Positions 47,521 to 59,075 of a stretch of DNA of 64,000 nt are shown here, one piece after another. The DNA lies in NCBI RefSeq assembly GCF_040939455.1, contig NC_134108.1, forward strand, positions 47,305,501 through 47,369,500, written 5' to 3'. Under the pieces are notes generated by a model that made no database searches, was not told the origin of the DNA, and saw only the letters and a list, made by a program, of their open reading frames with translations. The translations under genes were made by a program, and so were the position numbers. Positions within the stretch are counted from its first letter, which is position 1. Each line of letters begins with the position of its first letter. The DNA comes from Microcebus murinus (lineage: Eukaryota > Chordata > Mammalia > Primates > Cheirogaleidae).

Positions 47521-47799
47521 ACCAATTAATGTTGAGATTTCAAATAAAGAAATGATACAGAATTTTAGCCAGAGCTATTTTTTAACCTCTGTTTTGAGGG
47601 CATTCCAGTTAATCTCCCTCTCTTTATGCTGAACTGTCAAAGAGTAGAATGTGTCATCTAGAATGTTAGAGATAAACTAAGTCCCCCAGTCCCATTCTAC
47701 TAGTTGACAGCCCTGTCTGTGTCTACATCCCTTCCTCACCACTGCCTTCCCTAAATCAAGATTTATTAACACTAACTTGGATCACTAAGACTTCTGCCT
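47521..47799. other. Unique DNA, nothing recognised
   Basis: No firm assignment. 47655-47710 has faint similarity to the lead of an ancient LINE. Confidence 0.3.
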
Positions 47800-48385
47800 G
47801 GCTATGTGTCCCTCTTCCAGGTGCTCCCTTGGCTGAGCCAATCTGCATGGAGCTGCCAAACCAAGTCACTCTTGCTCAGAACTCTTCAGGGCCTCTCCTC
47901 TGAGCTCCAAATGAAGTCCAGCCCTCCTCTCTTGGCTTCAGTTACCTCAGAGCAACCACTGCCTCACTCATCAGACCCTAATCCACCTCATGGGGCCATC
48001 ACTCTTCCCTCAACATCTCCCATTCCTCCCCGATTCCCTGACACCCATCTTTGCTCTGGCTTTCCCTGTGGCCAGGAATATCCCAACCTGTCTCTAGGTT
48101 TAGAAATCTTGCTCCTTTCTCAAGCAGTAAACTAAATGTTTCTGCTCAATGAAGCCTTGACTGATCTCTTCATTGGAAGTGATTTCTTTCTCAACTAAGC
48201 GCTTGTTAACATCCCACAACTTTCAAGTGACAGTTGTCTTGTATAGAATTATTTGTGTACTTATTTTACTAAAAGCTACTCCACTGCTGGGATGATAGCT
48301 TCTTCATCTTTTTAGTTCACCAAAGGCCAGGCACCTAGTGGACGGTAGGAGGTATTGGTTGGATGGATGGATGAAAGGATGAGTG
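47800..48385 (+). repeat. L2 LINE, sense, to its 3' end
   Basis: CAGAACTCTTCAGGGCCTC, CTCCAAATGAAGTCCAGCCC, CTTTCCCTGTGGCCAGGAAT, CAATGAAGCCTTGACTG and a final CCAGGCACCTAGTGGACG with GGATGGATGGATG follow L2 order. The 109-codon frame (47806-48135) lies inside it and is not treated as a gene. Confidence 0.8.
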
Positions 48386-49974
48386 GGGCTGAGACGCAAG
48401 AGAGGATAAGTAATTTGCCAAGATCACAAAGTTGGACTAATAGAATTAATAATAAGAGTCAGTTCCTGAGTTCAGTAATAAAATATTTGTCTAACACCAC
48501 CCCACATTCTCTTCCCTGGTTTTTGCTTTGATCTTCTTGTGGATGTCTTAGTAATAAACATCCAGTTTTTAAATTAAACCAAAGTCTTGTATTTGTTTAT
48601 TTGCTGTTATAAATTCATTACTCCTTAATTTTGCATGTTTAGGAATAAATGGAGAAAAGGTATAATGGGATTTTCCTACCACATGCTTTTAGCTTCAGAA
48701 ATAATTTGAAGGGAGACACTGCCACTTCTGAATGGTTGCCCCACACAATTTGAAACATCTGCGAATACATTAAAAACGTTGGCCTTTTCAACTCTATAAA
48801 TTACAATTCTCTTAATAGAATAGTGTACTCTAGCTATACTGTGTCATTGATTTTTTTTGTTTGGTTGTTTTTTGTTGTTGTTTTAATGAAGTATGGGCTT
48901 GGGGTCTGCTATTAAAAATAGAGAATAAGCCCAGGATGCAATGGTCCCCCTACCTAGAAACTCGGTCCTGGCATTCTCAGGCCACAGCGAAACAAGAGTG
49001 TGATGTTCTCAACCTGCGCCAGCGCCATGGGCCTCATTTCAATCTGAAAAGGAGCCCACATCCTTCCTGTCGCCACACAAAGATGCTGAGAAGAATTCAC
49101 TGAGAAAACAGATGGACTAATATGCATTAAGTTTCCCAGGCGTCCTGTCCCCAGTGCCCCCAGAGTAGTAGAATTGTTGGGAATGAGGTTGAACAAGAAA
49201 AGAACAACAGAATAAAAGTATAAAATGCTGAGGAAAAGCCAATCGAAACTATTCTTTTTAATCTGCTTCTCTCAGTGTTTTTTCAAATGTGGTTCTGTAG
49301 ATAATGGAAAAGAGAAAGAAATAGAGGGTCAGTTTTTCCATTTTCAAGTAAAACTTATCTTGCACAACAGACCCAGTAAGCCTCGTTCCCATACTTTGGT
49401 TCACCTCCCATTCCACCAGTCTTGAAAGTGAAGGTGGCCAGTCTGTCCTCCCATTCTTTGTGACTTTGAAGCCCCTTTTTTGCTTTTTAAAATAAATTCC
49501 CTCAAAAATATGGAATGGCTGAAACACATGCCATTTGTTTCAGGAATTCAGTTAAAATTTCCAACTTGCCTTCAACGTTGGTACAAAATGACGTGAATTG
49601 TATTGGCATGATATAAATGGTCTGACCAAAAAGAGGAAGGAAGGGGAGACATTGAAGAGAGGAAGAGAAGGGAAGAGCCTGTATCCCTAAAATTTCTTTT
49701 CTTGCTAGATTTTTTTTCTTTTTTTTGGTTACCTCTGCTACAAAGTTTATCAGTATTAGTGATTTTATGATCATGTTACAGAAAGTCACAATGGAAGGAA
49801 TCTGAAGCTAAGTAAATAAAGAACAGGGCTACTTCAAAACGGACATGTACATTAGCAACAGCTATATACACCTATCACCATACACAAGATTTCCATCGCG
49901 TGGGACATTTGTCCCTATAATTTCTCAATTCCATGTTTGTTTCTACACATAGATTATGACCATGCATTTACTTA
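48386..49974. other. Unique DNA, nothing recognised
   Basis: A GA-rich strand run occurs at 49628-49680. No repeat family or exon is recognised. Confidence 0.4.
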
Positions 49975-50130
49975 AAATATTTATTTTATATTTATAATTT
50001 ATATATTTATAAAATAAATGTTTATTATACTTTTAATATATTTATAATTATAATTTATAATGTTTACATTTATAATTATAATTTGTATAATTTTAAATAT
50101 ATTAAAATACTAGATAATGATATATGTCTG
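49975..50130. repeat. AT-rich low-complexity block
   Basis: Irregular TTTATAATTTATA-like units with almost no G or C run through this stretch. Confidence 0.85.
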
Positions 50131-50947
50131 CTGTTTATCTAGTATTATGCTACAACTTTTACCCTATTAGTTATAATTGTGTTATCTAAGTTTAAATTTT
50201 TTACCTTTTAAGGAAAAAAAGGGAGAAATTTTATGATTATGTAAAAAGTATATAATTTGCCTGGGAAATACAGAATAATTTCTAGCAGGTAATTAGATGC
50301 CCTGAAAATGAAACAGGGTAGAACCTGCACTGAAAGAATAGCTGTTCCCCCCTCCTGATATGCTAGAATATTTTGAAATCATGTATTAATAAGCTTTTGT
50401 TGGCTTATTAAGGTGCTCTTAATTTTTTCCATTTTAGAAGTATAACCTTGTCATATGAAACTCACTTGGTGAGGTGTGCAAAACAAACATCATCTTTTCC
50501 TTAGGGTAGCCCTGTCTGTGGATCATAAATGTGGTTTTTATTATCATTAAATGTTAGCTGTTGCTGCAGAAAGACTTAACCAAAGGCATGTCACACATGA
50601 GAGATCAGCAGACAACATTTGGGGCTGCAAATATTAAATAAATATTAGGGTTTTATAAAATCCACCTTCACCCATGAGTTACCTGCCCTTAGGAGCTTGC
50701 CAGACTCAAATGTCAGCTCTGGAAGAAATGTTCAAGACTGTCTGGATCAACCGTGACAGAGGGTGAGGCCCAAGACTTGAGTGGTTTACCTGAGGGTCAG
50801 GACAGAATAGCAGAATGCTCGTTTCTATTCCATCGTTTTATTCACCTCCTACGGAACGTATTTCACAGTGGGTGGCTCACCACTTTTGCTCAAATGCACC
50901 AACATTTAGTTTGGGTTAGTCTTTTCAGTTACTGAATTTCTTATACC
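50131..50947. other. Unique DNA, nothing recognised
   Basis: No repeat or exon is recognised. Confidence 0.4.
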
Positions 50948-51285
50948 AGCAGTGTCCCATAGACATAATGTGAACTATATAAAAGCAGGCAACACAGGTA
51001 GTTTGAAACTACCTAGCAGCCACATTAAAAAAGCAAAAAGAAACAGATGAAAGTAATATTAATGATATTTTTTATTTTAAACAGCATATCTAAAACATCA
51101 TTTCAACATGTAATCGTATTTTAAAATTTATTAGTGAGATATTTTATATTCTTCATGCTAAGTCTTTGAACTCTGCTTATACTCTATATGCTCTATACTT
51201 ACATCACATCTCAGCTAGGACTAGCCACATGTGGTCAGTGCTTACTTAACCATATGAGATACCACAGGTCTATACGACTGAACAG
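50948..51285. mobile_element. Non-autonomous hAT-type DNA transposon, copy 2
   Basis: CAGTGTCCCATAGACATAATG, CAGCCACATTAAAAAAGC, AAAAAGAAACAGATGAAAGT and AGGACTAGCCACATGTGG match the family of 30600-30894. The ends are degraded. Confidence 0.75.
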
Positions 51286-51934
51286 GCCCAAGCTGTACAC
51301 CAAACCACAGGCCCCAACCCTTGAAATCATAAATGTCTTGGAGTACTAGTTCACATTTCTTTGAATTTTTGCTCTTAATATGCTGTGCTTGTCTCCTGAA
51401 AACCCAGAGAGGTAAGCAAGCATGAACTGCTGTAAAATGAATGTATCTATTGAAAACATGGTCCAGCTCTTGCTAAGATAGTGTTACTATGTGATATATT
51501 ACTCCTGCCTTCCTCTCATTCCAAGAGGTCCTGTGTTTCCTTAATGTCAAAAGTTCCCTTACCAGCTGCAGCTGTTTCCTGTGGATAATGTTCTAAATGG
51601 CTTTTATTTATGAGATGTCTTGTACTGCAACGGCTATCGGAATGAATATGTATTCCAAAGCCTGTGTCTCAAGTCAGCCCAATTAATGATCCTCTAAGAA
51701 ATAATTGTTAAACTTTAGCTGCAGCTTAGCTCTCAACAGTGGTATCTCTCTTGCTTTGACCTAATGACAGAACGTAATGTTCAAATACGCAAGGAGGGAG
51801 ATCAAAGAGGAAAGTCATTTTGCTCTCTATTTGTTCACACAGCATCTTTCTCAGCTCCCAACCTCCCCTCCCAGCCGGTGGAGGAAAGGCAGCACACAGA
51901 ATAGTAATGAATGACAAGTAGGAGCTGTGACTAC
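51286..51934. other. Unique DNA, candidate conserved block at 51540-51740
   Basis: AGCTGCAGCTG, AATTAATGATC and GGAATGAATATGTATTCC lie close together in repeat-free sequence. No exon is recognised and the function is unknown. Confidence 0.35.
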
Positions 51935-52050
51935 ATTTTATTTTCCTCGTCTTTGAAGCAGGAATAATAGTAGTGCCTACCTCAGAGACCTGTGAGAAAG
52001 GAGCATGGGCACCGTATCTCACACATAGTTGGTGCTCAACAAATAATAAA
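51935..52050 (-). repeat. MIR SINE fragment, antisense
   Basis: ATTTTATTTTCCTCGTCTTTG, TAGTAGTGCCTACCTCAGAG and AGTTGGTGCTCAACAAAT follow reversed MIR order. Confidence 0.75.
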
Positions 52051-52498
52051 TTGGCTTCTGAAAAATAGAGAGCAAGGAGGTGTACCTCATCTGAAAAATG
52101 GAAAGGAAGTCTGCCAGCTTTCTAGGGGGGGAACATTAAGTCTAATTCTTGGAATCAAATCAGGCTCCACCCAGAGCTGAGAGCTTTTTGTTTCCATTGT
52201 GTCTTCAGCATGACAGTGTGAACCAGCATCGCTTCAGTGATGATGGGAATGTGGGAGTCAGAACGACTTCGTTTCAAAGGACAGGCAGTGCACCATGCTG
52301 GAGGGAGGAGCTGACCCAAATTATGTGCCTCAAGTCATCAGAACACGTTCATGACCGGTTTTCATAGTAAACCGTGACAGCTGTACAGGAGAAGACAGAA
52401 TAAGCTCTTTGCATATCATTCGGAATCTTTTGTGTTATTGCTTTAAACAGTTCCACAGAGTAAGGAAATTGAGTTTTTAGAAATATAAGACTTTAAGT
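52051..52498. other. Unique DNA, nothing recognised
   Basis: No repeat or exon is recognised. Confidence 0.4.
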
Positions 52499-52690
52499 CA
52501 AGGGTCCTCAAACTTTTTAAACGGGGCCAGTTCCCTGTCCCTCAGACCGTTGGAAAGTGCAGCGCACATTCCACACATTCGCACTATGGGCCCGGGACAA
52601 GTCGGTAGCTAAGCAGGACAGGCAGCAGCAGCAAAAACACCCGGTGGGCGGGATAAATGTCCTCGGCGGGCCTTAGTTTGAGGACCCCTG
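52499..52690. mobile_element. Small non-autonomous hAT DNA transposon (MITE), copy 2
   Basis: The left end CAAGGGTCCTCAAACT and right end AGTTTGAGGACCCCTG are inverted copies with two differences at the tip. This 192-bp copy has the better preserved right end and retains a segment (about 52562-52584) that copy 1 lacks, whereas copy 1 keeps a CGTGGCCTGTGGGC part lost here. The two are therefore separate insertions and not a local duplication. Confidence 0.85.
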
Positions 52691-53384
52691 CAAGTTAACT
52701 CACTTCTTTCCTTGATTTGCCTCTTGGCTCTGCTCAGTAAATCCTTTTAGCTAGAGCTCATTGGCTTTCCTGGAAGCTTCCAGGTATTATCTCTTGGTTG
52801 AACGCAACTAAAACCACACCAAGTAGTTACTTGGTACTCATGGGTGCAATTCTCTCCTAGAAAACTGAAAATACTTATAAATAACTTCGTTTCTTTGCTG
52901 GACTCCCTCTGTCTACCTACTAAAAATGCTACTTGGATAAGAGAGTATTGACAATTAGAGGGGAAAACAATATAGAACCCCAGGCCATGTACAGGCCTCT
53001 GTGGGCACATTTTAATTTTTAAAAGATATTTTTGTTTAAATCATTTCTCTAACCATTCATCCCAAGTACCCACATTCTTAGTAAGTTGGCATCTCTCTTT
53101 TGAGGGCCTTTTTCATCTGCTCCTGTGACGCAAACATATAGCGCCAAGACAGTACAAGGGGTGGTCTCTCCCTTGTTTGCCCTGATTTACCTTATGTTTT
53201 AGCCCCTGCTGCTGTTAGAGAATTCTGAGATGAAGACCATTCATAAATGTAATGCCTGAGAGCATAGAGAACAGTTGGCGACTGCACTTGAACTTTTACA
53301 CCTGTGCTTTTTCTTTTTTGCTTTACCATGGGTAGGCAGTAGCAGACTTTATTTAACAAAAGAGAGAGCTATTAAAAACCTACC
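52691..53384. other. Unique DNA, nothing recognised
   Basis: No repeat or exon is recognised. Confidence 0.4.
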
Positions 53385-53805
53385 AAATAGTATTATGTTC
53401 ATACCATGGAATACTGCTAAGTAATAAAATCAACTATGGTGGATAAAACAATAAAAACTATTCTGCTGAGCAATAATAAACTACTGAATGCATAGTACAT
53501 GGATAGGTGTCAGAAACATTATGCTGGGTAAAATAAGAAGACACAAGGAGTACATACTATATGATTACATTTATATGAAGTCCTGGGCCAGAGAAAACTA
53601 ATCTGTAGTTGCAGAAATCACAACTGTATTTGTCTGGGATGGAATTAACTACAAAGGGACGCCAATGGATCTTGTGATGAAAATGTTCTATATCTTGATG
53701 GGGGTTTTGTTTACACAGATATGTACATTTGTCAGAACTCATTGAACTGTAAACTTAAGATCTATACATTGCACTGTTTATACCTAAACTTAAAAGAAAA
53801 AAAAA
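53385..53805 (+). repeat. Old L1 (L1M) 3' end, sense
   Basis: ACCATGGAATACTGCTAAG, ATTATGCTGGGTAAAATAAG, ACATTTATATGAAGTCCTGG, GAAAATGTTCTATATCTTGATG and an A-rich tail follow the order of L1M 3' sequence. Confidence 0.8.
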
Positions 53806-54339
53806 AAAGAAGACAGAAACTACCAAGAAAGGGGGAAGTAATTGAAAAAAATCCACATTCCTTGCGAAACCTCCCCAAATTATTGGAAATTCTCTTTCAT
53901 TTATGAGATATTTCCATCGATAATAGCTACCAGGTATCTGTTGACCACCCTGCTTTTCTACCAGGTGCTGGTGGGACATTGTCCCAGTTTCTTTTGGACT
54001 CTTCTGCTGCTGCAGTACATAAATGTTCACCCGCATTTGAGAGACAGAGTTCCTTCCTTGCACAGGAGATTTTCCTAGTGGGAAATCAATGTTTTAGAAG
54101 TTGTGCAAGAGAAATTTATTACTTGAAGAATATTTTTGAATGTACGTATTCACTCCCGGATTTATTATCAGTTGTGTTAATTCAGAATTTGGAAGAGGAT
54201 GCTCTTAAACCAGGACTTTTTGTAAGTGTTCTGTGTTTTGAAATGCAGATGTTTACATTAAATTTTCAATCTTTTACCTGCCCCCTCACCTTCCTCCAGA
54301 CCATGCTCCCTACTGTCAAATAATTTATCTGAAATATAA
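53806..54339. other. Unique DNA, nothing recognised
   Basis: Frames of 102 (minus) and 114 (plus) codons overlap one another and have no domain. Confidence 0.4.
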
Positions 54340-54850
54340 ATCCATTGTGTTAACTCTTGCTCAGAAACCTGGTTGCCCACTCCCTCTTTCACATTTAGGG
54401 CCTGCCTAACTCCCTAGTTACCCACATTCACTTATTCTTGGGTTTTATCACACCAAACAAGGCTGTTCCCTGGAATTTTTCTTCCCGTGTCCTGAATCTG
54501 TGCCCTCATAACTGTTTTTCAGCCTGGGAACACTTCGCCCATCCCCTCCTTCCTGCAGGCCCAGCTCAGATTCCCATCCTTTGAGAACCTATCCCAGCTT
54601 CCTCAGGCTAGGGGTGACCCACATGTCCAAGCTCCCTGAGCACCCTGTGTGCTCTCTAGGCAGGCACACTTACCACATTAGAGCAGAACAAGCCCTGTCC
54701 TTGTCACTGTCTCCCAGGGCTGGAAGCACTCTTCAGCAATGGAGATGGCATTTTGTGTCTTGTGTTTTGTGCACACTCCTTGAATATATAGCTGGCCCAC
54801 AAATGGTGGGTGGGTGAGTGAGTAGATAGATGGATTCATTCATTCATTCA
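54340..54850 (+). repeat. L2 LINE, sense, to its 3' end
   Basis: GGCTGTTCCCTGGAATTTTTC, CAGGCCCAGCTCAGATTCCC, TGTCTCCCAGGGCTGGAAGC and a terminal ATTCATTCATTCATTCACC fit the L2 3' end. Confidence 0.7.
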
Positions 54851-55159
54851 CCACTCTAGCAGTGTCCTTCTTTGTGGGACATTGAAGAGGAGACAGATCA
54901 AGACTAGAATGGTCTGTGGCCCTAGCAAAAGATGTTACAGTATTCTGGTCCTGCTTTTACTTTGTTTTTCCAAGTAGTAAGGAGGACATGATGATATTCT
55001 TTGCCTAGGTTGCACTTTCTACCTCTCCTCCTCTGCATGAGGGAATTCCTACCCAGTTCTAAGAAGGAAAATGAAAACATACCATTAATGATATCGACCA
55101 GGCAGGGCAAGGAAAAAAATGAAAAATGTAACATAAATATCACCTAACAATGAATGAGC

Positions 55160-55345
55160 TTTTTACATGTTCTAAATACCTTCACATATACCACTTTGTT
55201 TTATCTTCACAAAAATCCCATGCATTAAGCAGGGGAGGGACAATTGTTCCCACCAGGCAAATAAGAAAACTGAAATGAAGTAAAAGCTAGATGATTTTTC
55301 CAAAGTCCCACGTCTGGCTGGTGGTAATGCTGGGAGTCCATGTAC
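55160..55345 (+). repeat. MIR SINE, sense
   Basis: TTACATGTTCTAAATACCTTC, TTTTATCTTCACAAAAATCCC, CAAATAAGAAAACTGAAATG and TTTTCCAAAGTCCCACGTC follow MIR order. Confidence 0.75.
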
Positions 55346-57334
55346 TCCCACCAGACTGGGAGATTGTTCAAAAGAACAAGTTCCCAGGAAAGATCAAATA
55401 ATTGCTGGAAAAGCACTTCCGATGTCCAACGAAAACAGATCTTTCCAGCTGAGTGCCCTCCCTAAGGCCTGAAGAGCATTATCTGCCAAGTAGCGATTCT
55501 TTTGTCTTCTGCATAAACCACCACGGGCTGACGGCCACTGTGAAATCTGTGGGAATCAAGAGCGGCATCCCCTACAGAAAAATAGTTGAAACTTAAAGCA
55601 TACGAGCCTGTCCATCCGGACAGAAATTAGAGAATGTCTTTGCTAAAATCCCTGCCGGGACACAGGTGTGGGCCCCAGTGCAGATACAGGGCTTTGTCCT
55701 CAGTGCCGCTCCGTGTGCTTCGAGACAGCTATTTTTGCTGGGCCAGTGTAATGTTTAAAAGCAAACATTTAACAGTAGGGTAACGGCTGCTGAAGCTGCA
55801 TCTGCAGCTGCATCATTCCTCTGGGGAAGGCAAGATGGCTCTTCTCCAGCTATTCATAAGGGCAAGCGTTGGGAGCAAAAAGAGAACTTGCCCGTGCTTA
55901 ATACTGCACAGTCCGATCTCACGTCCCGCATGCGATGTCTAACTCAGAAGCTGACGGCGGAGACAGCTCATCGGCTTTAAGACTCAGGGTTCGTTATTCT
56001 GTGAGATCTTTCAGATATTCTTTTTGCTATAAGAAATAAAATCCCATTTTGTTGGGATTGAGAGAGCCAGATCTTTTCAGACGTTAATAAATGAGGGGCT
56101 GCGAATTGGGTTCCACCTTATTGATTCACAGCACCAAGAAGACGGCAGTCACTCCACACCTTAAACATATTCTTAATTGTGTTTGGAGCAAAGTTGCCAC
56201 TGATATCAAATTTTAACAGCTCTCCGGTACCTATTCCTAGAATCCGCTTGTCCTTTTTTACATTTACTCTTCCCTGTTCCTTCTTTCCCCTTTATCTTCT
56301 TTTAAAGGTCTCCACCGGATGTTTTTGTTAACCCAAATGTGCAGACATTTCCCTGTTCGCAGTTAGAAAATGAGCTGGCTTGGTAGAAGGGAAGGGAAGG
56401 GAACTGATCATGTGAGCTATCTCAGTTGAGGCTTCCATTTCTCTGATGTGATAACCAGAATTACTCAAAGCACCCCAGACTCAAAGTATTTCTTTTTATT
56501 TCCATGTATAAAACCTGTTTATACAGCTGCTTCAGGGATGTAGAATAAAATATGGAGGAAAATCATAAAGTGAAGTAAGAAATACAAGGAGGCAGATACA
56601 GAAAACCGCATTTTTGTTTTTGTTTTTCCTGAAATAACCCGCTAATACTTAACCTTGTTCTTAATTTAGAATTCTGGTCAAAACTATGATGTGAAAGAAT
56701 GTCATCAAGCCCCTTTGCAATCTCAGTGTTTACAGCGCTTTCTCAAACTTGGGGTCATCTCTGACCAAAACGAAGGACAAATTGTTACTCATTGATTGCA
56801 TGGGTGTTTGTAGGTATGGGGACTTTCTTGTCCCTTGCTCATTTCCTCTTCAGGAAATGGAAAGTGAGCAATTACTAGTTCCTGGTTTTTTTGGTTTTTT
56901 TACCTAAAATGGTAAATGATACATTCCCATCTTTAGGTTGGCTTTTAGCCTTTGAATTCAAACTTAGTTCCTCAAAGAGTGGGACAGTTCTATACAGCTA
57001 CAAAGCCCATTAAGTTCTTTCCCCACAGAACATGTGTAAATTCTTCCCTTTGTTGGAAGCTGAGACTTGCAATAATAAGCCAGCCATCAACTCAAGTCAT
57101 CTTTGCTCTGGGGTTCTGGGGCTGGAAGTTGCTGAATATCATGTAAATGAAGAAACCTGGCCTTCAAACCTGGAGAAAAGATTGGACATTAATATCGATG
57201 TATATACCTTCAGTATCACTGAGAGCATGACAGCATATTACAATTTCTTGCAGGTATTTATTTCTACTTTGGGAGACATCAATTTGCTACTCTGAATCCC
57301 ACTAGTGAAAGCTTTTCGTTCTGAAGGTTGGAGA
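55346..57334. other. Repeat-free DNA with a candidate regulatory block (55480-56330)
   Basis: This is the longest stretch in which I see no repeat at all. 55480-56330 keeps many CpG pairs and packs motifs such as GCTGCATCTGCAGCTGCATC (an E-box CAGCTG between GCTGCATC copies at 55795-55814), TTAACAGTAGGG and CGTCCCGCATGCG. That profile suits a conserved enhancer. No long open frame is present, so I do not call an exon. Confidence 0.4.
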
Positions 57335-57500
57335 ATGAGCATGGACTTTGTAGTCAAATAGACTTGGATTTGAAATCTGACTCCACCACTTCCTAGGCAA
57401 GTTCCTTAATCTCTCTGAGTTTAGATTTTTCTATAGTAAAATTGATTAAACAAACAAAATATAGATCATTCAGCCCAGGGTAGAGGAGGCTCTCAAAATT
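57335..57500 (-). repeat. MIR SINE, antisense
   Basis: TTTGTAGTCAAATAGACTTGG, CTCCACCACTTCCTAGGCAAG and CTTAATCTCTCTGAGTTTAG follow reversed MIR order. Confidence 0.8.
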
Positions 57501-57671
57501 TATTTATCCCTGTCCCCTTCCCTTCTTTTCAGTTAGAATTTCTAGAAGCGGGGGTCAATCTAAAATGTAGAATTTTCTATGAATTCTTCAGCTCAGGGTA
57601 TTAAGTCAGGACCAGTCTTGCAGAAAGACCAAGACATTCTAGGGCAGCCATGAGAGGCAGTGTTGCATAAG

Positions 57672-57869
57672 CTTGTGGGTCTCAAAGTGTGGCCCAGACC
57701 AGCAGCAGCACCATCACCTTGGAACTTGTCAGAATGCAGGTTCCCAGGCCCCATCTCAGATTAGATGAATCAGAAATTCTCAGGGGCGTGGGGGAGGAGA
57801 ACCAGCAGTCCATGTTTGCACAAACATTCCAGGTGAATCTCATGCTCATAAAGTTGGAGAAGCACTAGT
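57672..57869 (+). mobile_element. MER5A hAT DNA transposon, sense
   Basis: GGTCTCAAAGTGTGGCCC, ACCAGCAGCAGCACCATCACC, AGATGAATCAGAAATTCTCAGG and GTTGGAGAAGCACTAG show both ends of MER5A. Confidence 0.85.
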
Positions 57870-58184
57870 GTAGTGAAAAGCACATTGGACTAATCTCTTG
57901 TATGTTCTGCTGAAATGAGAGATGGTGTTAAACCAAATGTCCTCTAAGATCTTTTCTAATTTCAGTATCTATGGTTCTAGCCTCAAGCTAGCTGTGGCAG
58001 TGTTTTTATAGAATGACCACACTCTTAAAAAATAAACACAGGGAAAAAAAACTTTGTTTTCATTATTTTAAAAGTAATACACTATTGTTATAGAAAATGA
58101 ATATAAGAAAAAAGAAGACACTTGTCCTCTTGTCCTTTTATGCAAATTAATCAGTGTGCATGGATATAAATATCTCACCATAAT

Positions 58185-58740
58185 CATTCCAGCATTGATC
58201 CACTGAGTATCTGCTCTGTGCCAGACATAATGTCGGGCACTATGAGTGCACAGGCAAAATCTCTGCCCCCATGGAGCTTTCATCCTTGTGGGAGGAGGTA
58301 GATAAGAAACAAGAAAATAACTAACTAAATAAGAGTATTTCTGAAGGTGTTATTTGCTGTGAAGCAAGTAAACCAGAGTGATGTGAAAGAGTGACAGTGC
58401 AGTGGCCAACTAAGATTTGAAGCCAGGAGAAACCTTTCTGAGAAGGTGACATTTGAGCTGAGACCTGAGAAGGAGCCAGCTATGTTAATATTTAGGGGAA
58501 GAGCGTTTCAGGCAAAGGGAAGAGTTTGTGCAGACTCACTAACGTGACATGGAGTGGGTCAAAGAAGAACAGAAAGGTGCCCCGGTGTGACTAGAGAGGA
58601 GGCATGGAGGTGAGCACCACAGATGATGAAGCCAGAGACATAGGCCAGGGCCAGACCAGGATAGCTGTATAGTTAAAATTTATTCCAAATACAGTAAAAA
58701 ACCATTTTAAGCCTGGGAGTTACTTTTTAAAAGGTCACTC
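58185..58740 (-). repeat. L2 LINE, antisense
   Basis: TCTGTGCCAGACATAATGTC, CCCCCATGGAGCTTTCATCC, GAAGGTGACATTTGAGCTGAG, AGAGCGTTTCAGGCAAAGGG and ACATAGGCCAGGGCCAGACC follow the order of reversed L2. Confidence 0.8.
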
Positions 58741-58799
58741 TGTCACGCAGAGGATGGATTATAGAGGGCAAGAACATTTCCCTTACCGTAGCATGGCCA

Positions 58800-59075
58800 T
58801 CTTTCAGGGTTATTCATATTCTGCTATGTTGTCATTTTTAATGGCCGCATAGGAATCTGGTATGATACTGTGTATTGTTGATCCCCTCTAGGTGAGAGTC
58901 TGGATTATTTCCAGTTTTTGTATTATCATGAGTAGCACTCAAGTGAGTGTTGTTAAATCTTTGTGTACATTTTTGTCCTTTTCTTTGGATAATTCCTAGT
59001 AGGGGAAGTCCTTGGCCAAGATTTTCTTGAGTCTGTTTGTTGGTTTCATGTGTAATTTTTAAAGTGGGCACTTTC
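58800..59075 (-). repeat. Old L1-like 3' fragment, antisense
   Basis: TTTCTTTGGATAATTCCTAG and GGAAGTCCTTGGCCAAG resemble the segment ending in a GAATTGCTGGGTC-like part of antisense L1M. Weak. Confidence 0.45.

Noticed and set aside
47806..48135. 109-codon plus-strand open frame
   Set aside because: It lies within an L2 element and does not encode a recognisable domain.
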